NCBI GenBank assembly: GCA_964438735.1
Contig: CAYTLW010000072.1
Coordinates: forward strand, 1 to 37,143
Length of the DNA stretch: 37,143 bases
Source: CAYTLW01 sp964438735
GTDB lineage: Bacteria; Myxococcota_A; UBA9042
Reading direction: 5' to 3'
Numbering within the stretch: the stretch's first letter is position 1; the number at the start of each line of letters is the position of its first letter. Both the position numbers and the translations under genes were made by a program. Shown one piece after another: positions 26,574 through 35,979 of this stretch. A model generated the notes under the pieces. That model saw only the letters and a program-made list of their open reading frames with translations, was not told where the DNA came from and made no database searches.

Positions 26574-27356
26574 TGTCAGTCCAGCCTTGCGTCCTGGCCC
26601 GCAGTCGCTCGACGGGACATGCGTAGGTGTCTTCTGGCTCGTTCCGACGAACAGACGCACCGCGCCAAAACTCAGGTCTTCGGCGACCACATCCTTCAGC
26701 CCGGCCGCCCGCATCTGGCCGCAGAAGTCCTCGGCGGACGGGAACGCAGCGATGGAGCGGGCCAGGTAGCGATACTCCCAGGCGCCGGACAGGGCCGCGC
26801 CCAACCACGGCACCACGTGATGCACATGCAGGCGGGCCATGGCCGATATCGGCGAGCGGCCCTCGGGCTGGCTCAGCTCCAGGATCGCCACCTTGCGTCC
26901 GGGCTGCACCACGCGGGCCATCTCGCGCAGGGCCAGGTCGCGGTCGGGTACATTGCGGATGCCGAAGGCCATGGTCACGCCGGCGACGCTGTTGTCGTCC
27001 TGGGGCAGCGCCTGGGCGTCCCCCTCTTGCAGGATGACGCGCTTGGCCAGCCCCCGTTCGTCGACCTTGTGGCGCCCCACGGCCAGCATGCCCTCGGAAG
27101 GGTCGATGCCCACCACCAGGCAGTCCGGATGCTGACGCGCGATGGCGATGGCCACGTCACCCGTGCCAGTGGCCAGGTCGAGCGCGATTTCGCCGGACGC
27201 CAGCGGACCGAGAGCCTCGATCAGGCGACGACGCCAGCGGCGGTCCAGGCCCATGCTGATGAGCCGATTCATGCGATCGTAGCGGGCGGCGATTCGATCG
27301 AACATCTGGCCGCTGCCACCTGCGGGCTGCCCATTCTGCGGCTGGGGATGCGCCAT
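26547..27356 (-). CDS. ubiE: UbiE/MenG-type quinone C-methyltransferase
   Basis: 269 residues from ATG 27356 (GGAG 9 nt upstream). The family opening MFDRIAARYDRMNRLISMGLDRRWRR is followed by the SAM-binding motif LDLATGTGDVA (59-69) and the acidic loop GIDPSEGML. Further motifs are GDAQALPQDDNSVAGVTMAFGIRNV and REMARVVQPGRKVAILELSQP, all typical of UbiE/MenG. The enzyme methylates the quinone ring late in menaquinone or ubiquinone synthesis in the cytoplasm; which quinone is used here cannot be told from one gene. The C-terminus is about 25 residues longer than usual, with a low-complexity tail after LFVGTSQ. No other quinone genes are adjacent. Confidence 0.9.
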   Translation of the reverse strand: MAHPQPQNGQPAGGSGQMFDRIAARYDRMNRLISMGLDRRWRRRLIEALGPLASGEIALDLATGTGDVAIAIARQHPDCLVVGIDPSEGMLAVGRHKVDERGLAKRVILQEGDAQALPQDDNSVAGVTMAFGIRNVPDRDLALREMARVVQPGRKVAILELSQPEGRSPISAMARLHVHHVVPWLGAALSGAWEYRYLARSIAAFPSAEDFCGQMRAAGLKDVVAEDLSFGAVRLFVGTSQKTPTHVPSSDCGPGRKAGLTSSQVEAQP

Positions 27357-27510
27357 CAGGGGACTCCGTGGGTGCAGGTCGGGGGCGTGGCGGCACCCCA
27401 TCGGCGCGCTGAAGGTACTTCTTCGACGCCCGATCTGACCAGACGTGCGGTCCTCGGCTGTGCGCAGGCGGCAGGTCTGTGGCATGCTCCGGGACGTCGG
27501 AGGAAGCACG

Positions 27511-28749
27511 ATGGCCAGGTTTCTCAGCGTGTTCGGTGGGCTGATGCTCATGGCGGGATGCGGCACCCCGGGCGCCACGCTCGGTGGCGGGCAGCCCCTT
27601 GGTGGCGACGTGGTCGTTGGCGATACCGTCGGGGGCAACGCGGATGGTCAGGCGACCGCGGGCGCCGATGGCGTCTCTGGCGATGGCACCGCAGCCCTGG
27701 CCGATGGGCAGACCCGGCGCCGCGGCCCCGACGGCAGCCGCACACAGGCCGATGGCGCCGCCTGGCCACCCGTCGAATGCGCCACCCAGAGCGAGTGCGC
27801 CAAAGATGGCCTCTGCACCGGCAAGATCGGCAGCTGCATCGCGGCCACCGACGCCGACTGCATCCCTTCGATCGGCTGCAAGGATGCCGGACGCTGCAAG
27901 GCCGAGGGCGGGATCTGCATCGTCGGCACCGACGCCGACTGCGCCAAGAGCAAAGCATGCGCCGAAAAAGGCCTCTGTGTGGCCAAGAACGGCGTCTGCG
28001 CCGAGCTCACGGCGGCCGATTGCCAGGCCGCGCCCGGCTGCGCCAGCGACGGCAAGTGCAGCCTGATCGGCGCCCAATGCGGCGTCGGCTCGGATTTCGA
28101 CTGCCAGCAGGCCACGGTCTGCGCCAATGTGGGCGCCTGCACGGCTCAGGGCGGCGTCTGCATCATCGGCACCGAGATGGGCTGCCAGAACTCGCTGACC
28201 TGCAAGGCCAGCGGCCTCTGCTCCTTCCTCGATGGCAAGTGCGTCGCCGCGGACGCAGAACATTGCAAGAAGGCCGAGGCCTGCGTGCAGACCGGACACT
28301 GCGTCTTGAGCGGCCAGGCCTGCGTGGTCACCAACGATGCTGACTGCACCGCAGCGAACACCTGCACAGAATGGGGCAAATGCAGCGCCAAGGACGGCGC
28401 CTGCGTCGCCACCAGCGAATCCCTGTGCAAGCAGGCGCTGAACTGCGGCAAACATGGCTGGTGCACGCTCAAGGACGGCGCCTGCGTCATCGGCGGCCAG
28501 GCCGATTGCGCGGCCTCGGATGATTGCGCTGAAAAGGGCTGGTGCAGCTTCGGCAACAACCAGTGCCAGGTGGGCAGCAGCGCCGACTGTAAGGGCTCCG
28601 CCGGCTGCAAGAAGCTCGGTCTGTGCAAGGAGGAGAACGGCCAGTGCGTCGTCGGCTCCACCGACGATTGTCTGCAGAGCGACGCCTGTAAGAGCAAGGG
28701 ACATTGCTGCCTGTCGCCCAAAGACGCGAGCTGCTCATCCTGCAATTGA
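27511..28749 (+). CDS. Lipoprotein made of twelve 27-residue Cys repeats
   Basis: 412 residues from ATG 27511 with GGAGGA 6 nt upstream. The lipobox is LMAGC, followed by a Gly/Asp-rich linker to about residue 88. The remainder is twelve tandem units of 27 residues with Cys at fixed positions (DC-x5-C-x5-C-x6-C-x6), for example DCAKSKACAEKGLC then VAKNGVC. A conserved Gly sits two residues before the third Cys. Four Cys per unit suggest two disulfides each, giving about 48 Cys in a rigid rod. The last unit is altered (HCCLSPKDASCSSCN). Similar Cys units are, to my recollection, found in other myxobacterial exported proteins, but no function is known. It is divergent from the methyltransferase gene. 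Confidence 0.88.
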   Translation: MARFLSVFGGLMLMAGCGTPGATLGGGQPLGGDVVVGDTVGGNADGQATAGADGVSGDGTAALADGQTRRRGPDGSRTQADGAAWPPVECATQSECAKDGLCTGKIGSCIAATDADCIPSIGCKDAGRCKAEGGICIVGTDADCAKSKACAEKGLCVAKNGVCAELTAADCQAAPGCASDGKCSLIGAQCGVGSDFDCQQATVCANVGACTAQGGVCIIGTEMGCQNSLTCKASGLCSFLDGKCVAADAEHCKKAEACVQTGHCVLSGQACVVTNDADCTAANTCTEWGKCSAKDGACVATSESLCKQALNCGKHGWCTLKDGACVIGGQADCAASDDCAEKGWCSFGNNQCQVGSSADCKGSAGCKKLGLCKEENGQCVVGSTDDCLQSDACKSKGHCCLSPKDASCSSCN

Positions 28750-28782
28750 AACGACAACGCAAACGGAGTTGCGACGGGCTCG

Positions 28783-28805
28783 CGCAGCGGCGAAAAAGCG
28801 CTGCG
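28783..28805. terminator. Stem-loop after the Cys-repeat lipoprotein gene
   Basis: CGCAGCG - GCGAAAAAG - CGCTGCG is a perfect 7-bp stem 33 bp after the stop and before the next operon. No T-tract follows, so it may be a terminator or a 3'-end stabiliser. Confidence 0.4.
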
Positions 28806-28878
28806 AGATTGCGCACGCCTGTCTAGCTTGAATCCACCGGTCGAACGCCGGCCACCCTCCAGCCACACAGGCGGGTCC

Positions 28879-29955
28879 ATGGCGCCGCAGACGCCGCAGC
28901 CGAGCCGTTCTGAGACCCTGGTGGGCGTCCTCGCGCTCCTGGTCGTGGTCGGCGTGGGCGTGGGCGTGGTCATGGCCCAGGGCCAGTTCGATCCAGCGCC
29001 TTTCCGTGCCGCGACTTCGGCCGCCTTGACTTCAGAAGGGGAGCGGTCTGCCGCTGCGCCGGTGTCCGGCTTGAGCCTGCCCCAGGGCGTGCAGGCCGAT
29101 GGTGCACCGCAGGCGTTCTCGACCGAGACCCTGCATCACAAGATCAACGGCAAGGCCGATCTCTACCTGTCGGCGGGGTTCGAGTCGCTGCGCTGCCAGC
29201 GGGTCCGGTCGGACGATGACGGCCGAGTCGAACTGTGCATCTACACCATGAAGAGCGCCGACGCGGCGTTTTCGGTCTGGAGCAGCCAGCGACGGGATGG
29301 TGCGGACAAGGTCGCCTTGACCCGCCACGCCTACAGCACGGCCAACGCCGCGTATGCCGCCATGGACAGGCGTTACGTGGAGCTGGCCTCGGTGGCGTCG
29401 ACTGCAGCTTCAGCGCGCCTGCGGTTGGCGCTGCTGGCGGCCCTGGCCGGAGAGACGGCTGGCAGTGGCGAGGGCGGCAGGGCGGGGGCCTATCCGTCGT
29501 CGACCGGTGCGGAAACAGGTGAGGTGGAAGCGACAGCAGGGGACAGGCTGAAGGGCGAAGGCGTCTCGGACCTGCAGCTGCTCGCCTTGCCCTGCGTACG
29601 CCCGGAGACCATCAAGCTGATCGCCGAGAGCGCCTTCGGTATGGCCGAGTTCGACCGGGTGATCGTCGCTCCCTGCGGTGAAGGCGACGAGGCGCCGCGA
29701 CTCTTCGTCTCCAGGCGCAAGGACACTGCCGGAGCCGGCGAGTTGGCGAGCCAATTCGTCGCCTTCCTGCTCGAAAACGGAGCTGAGGAGGCCCCCGACC
29801 GGGAGGGCATACGGCTGCTGTCGCTGTTTGGCGCGGGCGAGGCGATCTTCGCCTACGGTCCGCTGGTCGCCGGCGTGCATGAGGCGGTGGACCTGGCCTC
29901 GGCGGCGACCCTGGCCACGCAGCTGCGAACCCACCTGCTTCGAGGGACGCCATGA
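28879..29955 (+). CDS. Membrane-anchored DUF6599-like protein, first gene of the Fe-S operon
   Basis: 358 residues from ATG 28879; the ribosome site (AGGCGGG) is weak, and an earlier in-frame TTG at 28828 is possible. One membrane helix near the N-terminus (TLVGVLALLVVVGVGVGVVMA) anchors a periplasmic domain. That domain has HHKINGKADLYLSAGFESL followed by VELCIYTMKSADAAFSVWSSQR, which agrees with the DUF6599 pattern (ING.A.LY...GF..L ... YdM.s..dAF.v.S..R) as I remember it. A low-complexity Gly/Glu/Ala insert (about 190-230) divides it from a second, similar half. The gene is coupled to the DUF362 gene by ATGA. DUF6599 proteins are found beside DUF362 and 4Fe-4S genes, so a role in a periplasmic redox complex is likely, but the activity is unknown. 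Confidence 0.75.
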   Translation: MAPQTPQPSRSETLVGVLALLVVVGVGVGVVMAQGQFDPAPFRAATSAALTSEGERSAAAPVSGLSLPQGVQADGAPQAFSTETLHHKINGKADLYLSAGFESLRCQRVRSDDDGRVELCIYTMKSADAAFSVWSSQRRDGADKVALTRHAYSTANAAYAAMDRRYVELASVASTAASARLRLALLAALAGETAGSGEGGRAGAYPSSTGAETGEVEATAGDRLKGEGVSDLQLLALPCVRPETIKLIAESAFGMAEFDRVIVAPCGEGDEAPRLFVSRRKDTAGAGELASQFVAFLLENGAEEAPDREGIRLLSLFGAGEAIFAYGPLVAGVHEAVDLASAATLATQLRTHLLRGTP

Positions 29956-30971
29956 GCGGCAAGCAGGGCGACCACGGGCTTGCTGATCCGGGCCGGCGCG
30001 AGGTGCTGCGGCGGGGTGCCTGGGCCGCTGGATCCCTCGCCGTGGCTGCGGTGGGTGCCGCTTGGGTGCACGATCCGAAGGGCCCCGAGCGCCCGGAACT
30101 GGCCCTGGATCCGGTACGTGGCCTGCCCGACTTCTCCCCCCGACGCCCCGGCCCCGACCTGGCCATCATCACCGGCATGGATAGAGCCCGTACCGTGCGC
30201 CAGGCGGTGGACGCCCTGGGCGGCATGGATCGATTCATCGCCCGCGGCGACCGCGTGCTCATCAAGCCGAACGTCGGGTTCGCCACCCCGCCCGAGATCG
30301 GCGCCAGCAGCCATCCGGCGGTGGTCGGCGAGCTGGTGCGCCTCTGCCTGGCGGTGGGCGCAGCCGAAGTGCGCGTGACCGACCACCCGGTCTCGGATCC
30401 GGCGACGGCGTTCTCCATCAGCGGCATCACCAAGGCCGTAGAAGAGCAGGGCGGCCGGATCATGTTGCCCCGCCGCGACTCCTTCGCCCCGGTCAGCCTG
30501 CCCGGCGGCCGGCTGATCCAGCGCTGGCCCCTGTTGCTGACGCCGCTGGAGGGGGTCAACAAGGTCATCGGCGTGGCCGCGGTCAAGGATCACATCCGCG
30601 CCGGCGCCACCCTGGGCATGAAGAACTGGTACGGCCTGCTGGGCGGTCGGCGGAACGTCTTTCACCAGGACATCCACGGCATCGTCGTCGAGCTGGGCCA
30701 GCTGGTGCGACCGACGTTGCAGGTGCTGGACGGCACCCGGGCCATGCTCGCCAACGGCCCCACGGGCGGCTCGGTGGCCGACTTGTCCGACACCGGCACC
30801 ATGATCGCCGGCACCGATCCGGTGGCCGTGGACGTCGCCGGCGCGGCCCTGCTGGGGCTGAAGGCCGACGACCTGGCCTACCTGGCCATGGCCGAGCGGG
30901 CTGGGTTGGGCGCGGTGGATCCGGCCGGCCTGAAGATCGAGCGCGGCCACGTGCCGGTGAAGGGGGGCTGA
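29952..30971 (+). CDS. Tat-exported DUF362 protein
   Basis: 339 residues starting inside the upstream gene's stop (ATGA, 29952-29955). The N-terminus carries a twin-arginine type signal (GRREVLRRGAWAAGSLAVAAVGAAW). The body matches DUF362, with VLIKPNVGF, then HPAVVGELVRLCL, GAAEVRVTDHP, GVNKVIGVAAVKDH, LGMKNWYGLLGG and GTDPVAVDVAGAALLG. DUF362 domains usually occur with 4Fe-4S ferredoxin domains; here no Cys cluster is present in this protein, and the Fe-S partner is the next gene. Tat export suggests a cofactor is inserted before transport. The biochemical function of DUF362 is unknown. Confidence 0.85.
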   Translation: MSGKQGDHGLADPGRREVLRRGAWAAGSLAVAAVGAAWVHDPKGPERPELALDPVRGLPDFSPRRPGPDLAIITGMDRARTVRQAVDALGGMDRFIARGDRVLIKPNVGFATPPEIGASSHPAVVGELVRLCLAVGAAEVRVTDHPVSDPATAFSISGITKAVEEQGGRIMLPRRDSFAPVSLPGGRLIQRWPLLLTPLEGVNKVIGVAAVKDHIRAGATLGMKNWYGLLGGRRNVFHQDIHGIVVELGQLVRPTLQVLDGTRAMLANGPTGGSVADLSDTGTMIAGTDPVAVDVAGAALLGLKADDLAYLAMAERAGLGAVDPAGLKIERGHVPVKGG

Positions 30972-30973
30972 AC

Positions 30974-32959
30974 ATGTCGGCTCGCCCCCGCTGGCGCATC
31001 GTCGTCTACCGCCGCATCTGCCAGGGTTTCTTCCTCGGCCTGGCGCTCTGGCTGGCGCTGGCGATGAGCTTCGGCGAGGGCTGGTGGCAGCTCAGCGGCT
31101 GGCCCGTGGCCTTCTTCGCCAACCTGGATCCGCTCATCGGCCTGGCCACGGTGCTGGCCACGGGCACCCTCTATGGCGGCCTGGCCTGGGCCCTGGTCAC
31201 GGTCGCCGTCACGCTGGTCTTCGGCCGCGTCTTCTGCGGCTGGGTCTGCCCCATGGGCACCTTGCATCAGTTCATCGGCTGGCTCGGCCGCAAAGCGCGG
31301 TCGTTGAAGGGCCAGGTCAGCGTCAACCGACCCCATCGGGCGCAGGTCTTCAAATACCTGCTGCTGACCTGGCTGCTCCTGGCGGCCGCCGGCGACCTGC
31401 TCGGGCACATCTTGAAGTTCGCCTGGTTCCGCGAGCCCGCCCGACTCGCCGTCGTCGCCCTCCTGATGGCGTTGGTATTTGCGTGGCTGTCGTTGCGCAA
31501 GGTCATCCGCAGTCGCAGACGCGCCGCTACCTGGTTCTTCGTCGCCCTGCTGGCCTGGGTGGTGGGCGGCTTCCTCTTCGCGCCCGCCGGCCCGAGGGTG
31601 GTCAGCCTCCAGATCGGGCTCTTCGATCCCATCGCGCTCTTCTACCGCTCGGTGGACCTGGCCGTGTTGCCCGCGTTTGACGCCCAGTTGGGTCGTTTGT
31701 GGCCCATGCCGCGCCACGTGCACGGCGGCTGGCTCATCGGCGCTGTGCTGCTGGGCGTGCTGCTGGCCAACCTGTGGGTGCCGCGCCTGTACTGCCGTTG
31801 GATCTGCCCGCTGGGCGCCATGCTCGGCCTGCTGTCGCGACCGGCCATCTGGACCATCGCCCGCCAGCCCGAGGGATGCACCCATTGCGACATGTGCGAG
31901 CGCGACTGCGAAGGCGCCTGCGCCCCCTCCGGCACCATCCAGACGGCGGAGTGCCTGCTCTGCACCAACTGCCTGGCCGGCTGCAAACCGGGCGTGATGA
32001 CCTACGACACGGGCCCCTCGGTCCAGGGCGAGCTGCGCGGCCCCAACCTGGCCCGTCGCGACCTGGTCTCCGCCGCTGCCCTGGGCATCGCCACCGCACC
32101 CCTGCTTCGGCTGCCGTCGGAGGGCGGCGCATCGGGCGCCTCGCCCATCATTCGCCCCCCCGGTGCCCTGCCCGAAGCCGAGTTCCTGGCCCGCTGCATC
32201 AAGTGCGGCCACTGTATGCGCGTCTGCCCGACCAATGTGCTGCAGCCGGCGACCCTGAAGTCCGGCGTCGAGGCCCTGTGGACGCCGGTGCTGGACAATC
32301 GCGTGGGCACCAGCGGCTGTCAGCACACCTGCACCGCCTGCTCCATGGTCTGCCCGACGGCGGCCATTCGCCCCATCTCGGTGGACGAGCGCACCGGACG
32401 CGGCGCCCACGCCGAGCACGGCCCCCTGCGCATCGGCACCAGCTTTGTCGACCGCGGCCGCTGCCTGCCCTGGGCCATGGACACGCCGTGCCTGGTCTGC
32501 GAGGAGAACTGCCCGGTCAGTCCCAAGGCCATCTTCGTGCGCGAGACCTGGGCCACGGTGCGCGACGGTTCGCGGCGCGTCGTGCAGGTCGACGGTCGCC
32601 AGGTCCGGTTGGATGGTCCGCCCCTGCAGCAGGGCGCACTGTCACCGGCGGATCATGCGCTGCGGGTGGGGGACGACCAGCACCTGCCCCTGCTGAGCCA
32701 CGACGCCCGCACGATCCGCCTGGCCCAGACGCCCTCGCTGCAGCCCGGTGACCTGGTTCGCCTCCAGGTCCGCCTGCTGCGCCCCTATGTCGAGGCGCCC
32801 CGTTGCATCGGCTGCGGCATCTGCGAGCACGTTTGCCCGGTCAGCGGGCGCGCCGCCATCGCCGTCGGACCTCAGAACGAATCGCGCCACCCGCGTCGCC
32901 GCCTGATGTTGAACGTCGACCGACCCGCGACACCCTCGCCGCCCGTCAAAACCGGATAG
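30974..32959 (+). CDS. NapH-NapG-like polyferredoxin membrane protein with internal Tat-like signal
   Basis: 661 residues, starting 3 nt after the previous stop. The N-terminal half has membrane helices and NapH/NosR-type motifs CGWVCPMG (88-95) and CRWICPLG (274-281). These are followed by two cytoplasmic 4Fe-4S motifs, CTHCDMCERDC (302-312) and CLLCTNCLAGC (327-337). Then comes LARRDLVSAAALGIATAP (359-376), which reads like the Tat signal of a separate NapG-type ferredoxin. The C-terminal half has four further Cys clusters: CIKCGHCMRVCP (from 408), CQHTCTACSMVCP (from 449), CLVCEENCP (from 506) and CIGCGICEHVCP (near 610). It is thus a natural NapH-NapG fusion that could move electrons from quinol or cytoplasmic donors to periplasmic partners. 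The neighbouring Tat proteins are candidate partners. Confidence 0.88.
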   Translation: MSARPRWRIVVYRRICQGFFLGLALWLALAMSFGEGWWQLSGWPVAFFANLDPLIGLATVLATGTLYGGLAWALVTVAVTLVFGRVFCGWVCPMGTLHQFIGWLGRKARSLKGQVSVNRPHRAQVFKYLLLTWLLLAAAGDLLGHILKFAWFREPARLAVVALLMALVFAWLSLRKVIRSRRRAATWFFVALLAWVVGGFLFAPAGPRVVSLQIGLFDPIALFYRSVDLAVLPAFDAQLGRLWPMPRHVHGGWLIGAVLLGVLLANLWVPRLYCRWICPLGAMLGLLSRPAIWTIARQPEGCTHCDMCERDCEGACAPSGTIQTAECLLCTNCLAGCKPGVMTYDTGPSVQGELRGPNLARRDLVSAAALGIATAPLLRLPSEGGASGASPIIRPPGALPEAEFLARCIKCGHCMRVCPTNVLQPATLKSGVEALWTPVLDNRVGTSGCQHTCTACSMVCPTAAIRPISVDERTGRGAHAEHGPLRIGTSFVDRGRCLPWAMDTPCLVCEENCPVSPKAIFVRETWATVRDGSRRVVQVDGRQVRLDGPPLQQGALSPADHALRVGDDQHLPLLSHDARTIRLAQTPSLQPGDLVRLQVRLLRPYVEAPRCIGCGICEHVCPVSGRAAIAVGPQNESRHPRRRLMLNVDRPATPSPPVKTG

Positions 32960-32962
32960 CCC

Positions 32963-33973
32963 ATGGCCCACAATTCCCCGCCTGCCAATCACCCCGAATC
33001 GCGGCGCGGCGAGCTCAGCCGTCGCGACCTGTTGCGAGCCACTGCCCTGAGCACCGCAGGCGCAGCGCTGGCGCTGCCGGAGAATCTGTTGGCCGCGACC
33101 AAACCCAAGACAGCCGCCAAACCCAAAGCAGCCGCCGGTTCCAAGACAGGCCCCAAACCCAGGACAGCCCCCCCAAAGCGTGTCGCCCGCGCAGCAACCC
33201 CGCCGCTGGTGCCCACCCGCCCCTTCGGTCGCAGCCGCATCCCGGTATCGACCCTGGGCCTGGGCATGATGTTCGACGCTGTGGACAATCAGCTCGTGCT
33301 CAAGCGCGCCCACGACGTCGGCGTGCGCTACTGGGACACCGCCGACTGCTACACCGGCGGCCGCAGCGAAAAGGGCGTTGGTCGGTACTTCAAGCGTTTC
33401 CCTGCCCATCGCAAAGACATCTTCCTGGTCAGCAAGTCCGACGATCGGGATCCTGAGGGCATGGACCGGTTGCTGACCCGCACCCTGAGGCGCACCCACG
33501 CCGGCCACGTCGACCTGTACCTGCTACACGCGGTGCACGACATCGACGAGCTCGACGACAAGGTCCGCCGCTGGGCCGAAAAGGCCAAGAAGCAGGGGCG
33601 CATCAAGCTCTTCGGCTTCTCGAGCCACGACAAGGACCCGAAGATGCTCATGGCCGCCTCGAAGCTGTCGTGGATCGACGGCCTGCTGATCAGCTTCAAC
33701 CACGACCTCATGAAGCATAAGGCCACCATGGAGGCGGTTCAGGCCTGCCACGAGGCCGGCATCGGCCTGGCCGCCATGAAGCTCTTTCGCACCAGCAAGC
33801 CAAGCCGCAAGGATCCAAACGACAACAAGAACATCTTCCGCCACATCGACGCCGGCTTCAGCGACGAGCAGGCCCGGCTGCGCGGCGTGCTCGGCGACCC
33901 GCGCATCGCCACCGCCCTGGTCACCATGAAGAGCACGGCCGCCATCGACCGCTTTGCGAAGGCCGCCCGGTAG
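32963..33973 (+). CDS. Tat-exported aldo/keto reductase
   Basis: 336 residues, 3 nt after the Fe-S gene. A Tat signal (SRRDLLRATALSTAGAALAL, Arg20-Arg21) is followed by a Lys/Pro/Ala linker (about 47-75). The barrel starts at RPFGRSRIPVSTLGLGMMF. The catalytic tetrad of the family is visible as Asp125, Tyr130, Lys158 and His189 (WDTADCYTGG, VSKSD, YLLHAVHD). Many operon-linked AKRs of this subgroup end in a ferredoxin-like Cys tail; this one stops at AKAAR without it. NAD(P)H is not normally free in the periplasm, so a Tat-exported AKR would carry bound cofactor or use electrons from the Fe-S protein. This is inference; the substrate is unknown. Confidence 0.88.
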   Translation: MAHNSPPANHPESRRGELSRRDLLRATALSTAGAALALPENLLAATKPKTAAKPKAAAGSKTGPKPRTAPPKRVARAATPPLVPTRPFGRSRIPVSTLGLGMMFDAVDNQLVLKRAHDVGVRYWDTADCYTGGRSEKGVGRYFKRFPAHRKDIFLVSKSDDRDPEGMDRLLTRTLRRTHAGHVDLYLLHAVHDIDELDDKVRRWAEKAKKQGRIKLFGFSSHDKDPKMLMAASKLSWIDGLLISFNHDLMKHKATMEAVQACHEAGIGLAAMKLFRTSKPSRKDPNDNKNIFRHIDAGFSDEQARLRGVLGDPRIATALVTMKSTAAIDRFAKAAR

Positions 33974-34046
33974 CTACGCGTCGCCGACTTTCCCCACACC
34001 CTCGGCCGGGGTACAACCACGCTCCCCGACGCCCAGGAGCCCATTC

Positions 34047-34668
<622 letters not shown>

Positions 34669-34673
<5 letters not shown>

Positions 34674-34718
34674 TGGAGAGGTGTCAGACCCTCACATATC
34701 ATAACGTTGATATGTAAC
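34669..34718 (+). repeat. Interspersed repeat, short form (copy 2), at the pduL 3' end
   Basis: 44 of 50 bases match the copy at 7651-7700. The TGA stop of pduL is in its first bases. Its second stem is perfect: ACATATCA - TAACGT - TGATATGT (34694-34715). It lies between convergent genes and could serve as a bidirectional 3' stem-loop. The following 60 bp are unusually AT-rich for this window. Confidence 0.75.
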
Positions 34719-34785
34719 CCGTTGATCGCAGGTTAACAGATGAATATCAGAAATGTGATTCTGGCGGCGATCTGGTGACGAGCGC

Positions 34786-35979
34786 TCAACCGCCCAGTTG
34801 GTCGACCCCAATACCAAAACGTTGCGGCGCGAAAGTCGCGCCCAGGTCGCGGCCGACCAGCTTGCCGTCCACCAACCACTGACGGCCCAGCACCCGCTGC
34901 GTCCAGAGGACCAGCTCATCGATGACCGGCGTATCGACACCCATCAGTTCCGCCACCCCGCGCACACCCACGAGGTTGTAGGGCACGTCCTCGGCCAGGT
35001 AGCGCGCCTCGAAGTCGGGCAACCAGCCGCCGCCGGGCGCCGGCTTCATCGGACAAGTGAGCCCCGCGTAGGCTGTATTGCTCGAAAAGCGCGTCTGCAA
35101 CGTCGAGTCGTCGGTGATGTACTTGCCATAGGCACGCAAGCACCACGGCATGATGTGGCATACCACCGAAAGATCGCCGCCAAAGCGCGCTTCATAGGCA
35201 CGTCGGATGACCTGAATCTCGTCCGAGACCGCCGACATGGTGTCAGCAGCCCGCTCACTCAACCCCTGGTAGAACAGCGGCGGTGTGTCATATGGCGTCA
35301 CCCCGTCCCAATCCTTGAAGTTGTCGTGCATCACAACCGGGTGGATGACCTGGCAGAGATTCGACAAACCAATCGCGACGAAGCCGCCTTCAACCACAGG
35401 GCAGTCAAACTCCAACAGGTCGCCGACAAGCGCTGCCAGCTCCGAATCGGAGTCGTCCGGCCGCAGCACAATCTCCATGAACGGCTTGGCCCCGAGCACG
35501 TCCACACTGCGCCCGAAAGCGCTCACCCGGCACGCCCAGGGCAGGTTCTGCAAGGCGAACAACGTATAGCTCTCCGGCGCCCGACCCACCGCCTGCATGG
35601 CGGCATCGACGCACCAGTCAAAACCACTGGACGCGCAAACGGTGCCAATCGCCGCGCCTTCATCCACATAGGGCGCAATCGCGACCACGTTGCTGTCGTA
35701 GCCCATGGCCGACATGCACAGCAGCAACAACTCACAACCCGGCACCACATCCGCCGCGTCCGCCGACACCCGAGCCGGCCGACCATGTACCCGGCGGTGC
35801 GCGTCGTCGGCGCCATACACCAACTCGATCCCACCCTCGGCGACCCCCGCGGCCAACCGAGTCGCATCGTCTTGCCACGACGCCAGGATGTTGCACTCCC
35901 AATCGGGTCGAGAGGCAATGAGCCCAGCCGCCACGTGGGCCGAATTCCCGCCACCGATGACACACGCCCGTCGGACCAT
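34786..35979 (-). CDS. NAD(P)-dependent octopine/nopaline dehydrogenase-family protein
   Basis: 397 residues from ATG 35979 with GGGAGG 5 nt upstream; starts further upstream lack such a site. The N-terminus has the Rossmann motif ACVIGGGNSAHVAAG (Gly9-His15 region). A central CMSAMGYDS and TVCASSGFDW segment completes the nucleotide domain. The C-terminal part holds a His-rich helical region (CQVIHPVVMHDNFKDWDG) that corresponds to the opine-dehydrogenase catalytic domain, where His and Asp act together, and ends GRDLGATFAPQRFGI. The family reductively joins a keto acid and an amino acid, or oxidises the product; the substrates are not known here. Several metallophore synthases belong to related dehydrogenases, but no nicotianamine-synthase-like gene is present. 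Confidence 0.82.
   Translation of the reverse strand: MVRRACVIGGGNSAHVAAGLIASRPDWECNILASWQDDATRLAAGVAEGGIELVYGADDAHRRVHGRPARVSADAADVVPGCELLLLCMSAMGYDSNVVAIAPYVDEGAAIGTVCASSGFDWCVDAAMQAVGRAPESYTLFALQNLPWACRVSAFGRSVDVLGAKPFMEIVLRPDDSDSELAALVGDLLEFDCPVVEGGFVAIGLSNLCQVIHPVVMHDNFKDWDGVTPYDTPPLFYQGLSERAADTMSAVSDEIQVIRRAYEARFGGDLSVVCHIMPWCLRAYGKYITDDSTLQTRFSSNTAYAGLTCPMKPAPGGGWLPDFEARYLAEDVPYNLVGVRGVAELMGVDTPVIDELVLWTQRVLGRQWLVDGKLVGRDLGATFAPQRFGIGVDQLGG

Noticed and set aside
34674..34785. AT-rich stretch after pduL as a phage or IS remnant
   Set aside because: Only about 110 bp, with no coding remnant or terminal repeats beyond the described repeat.
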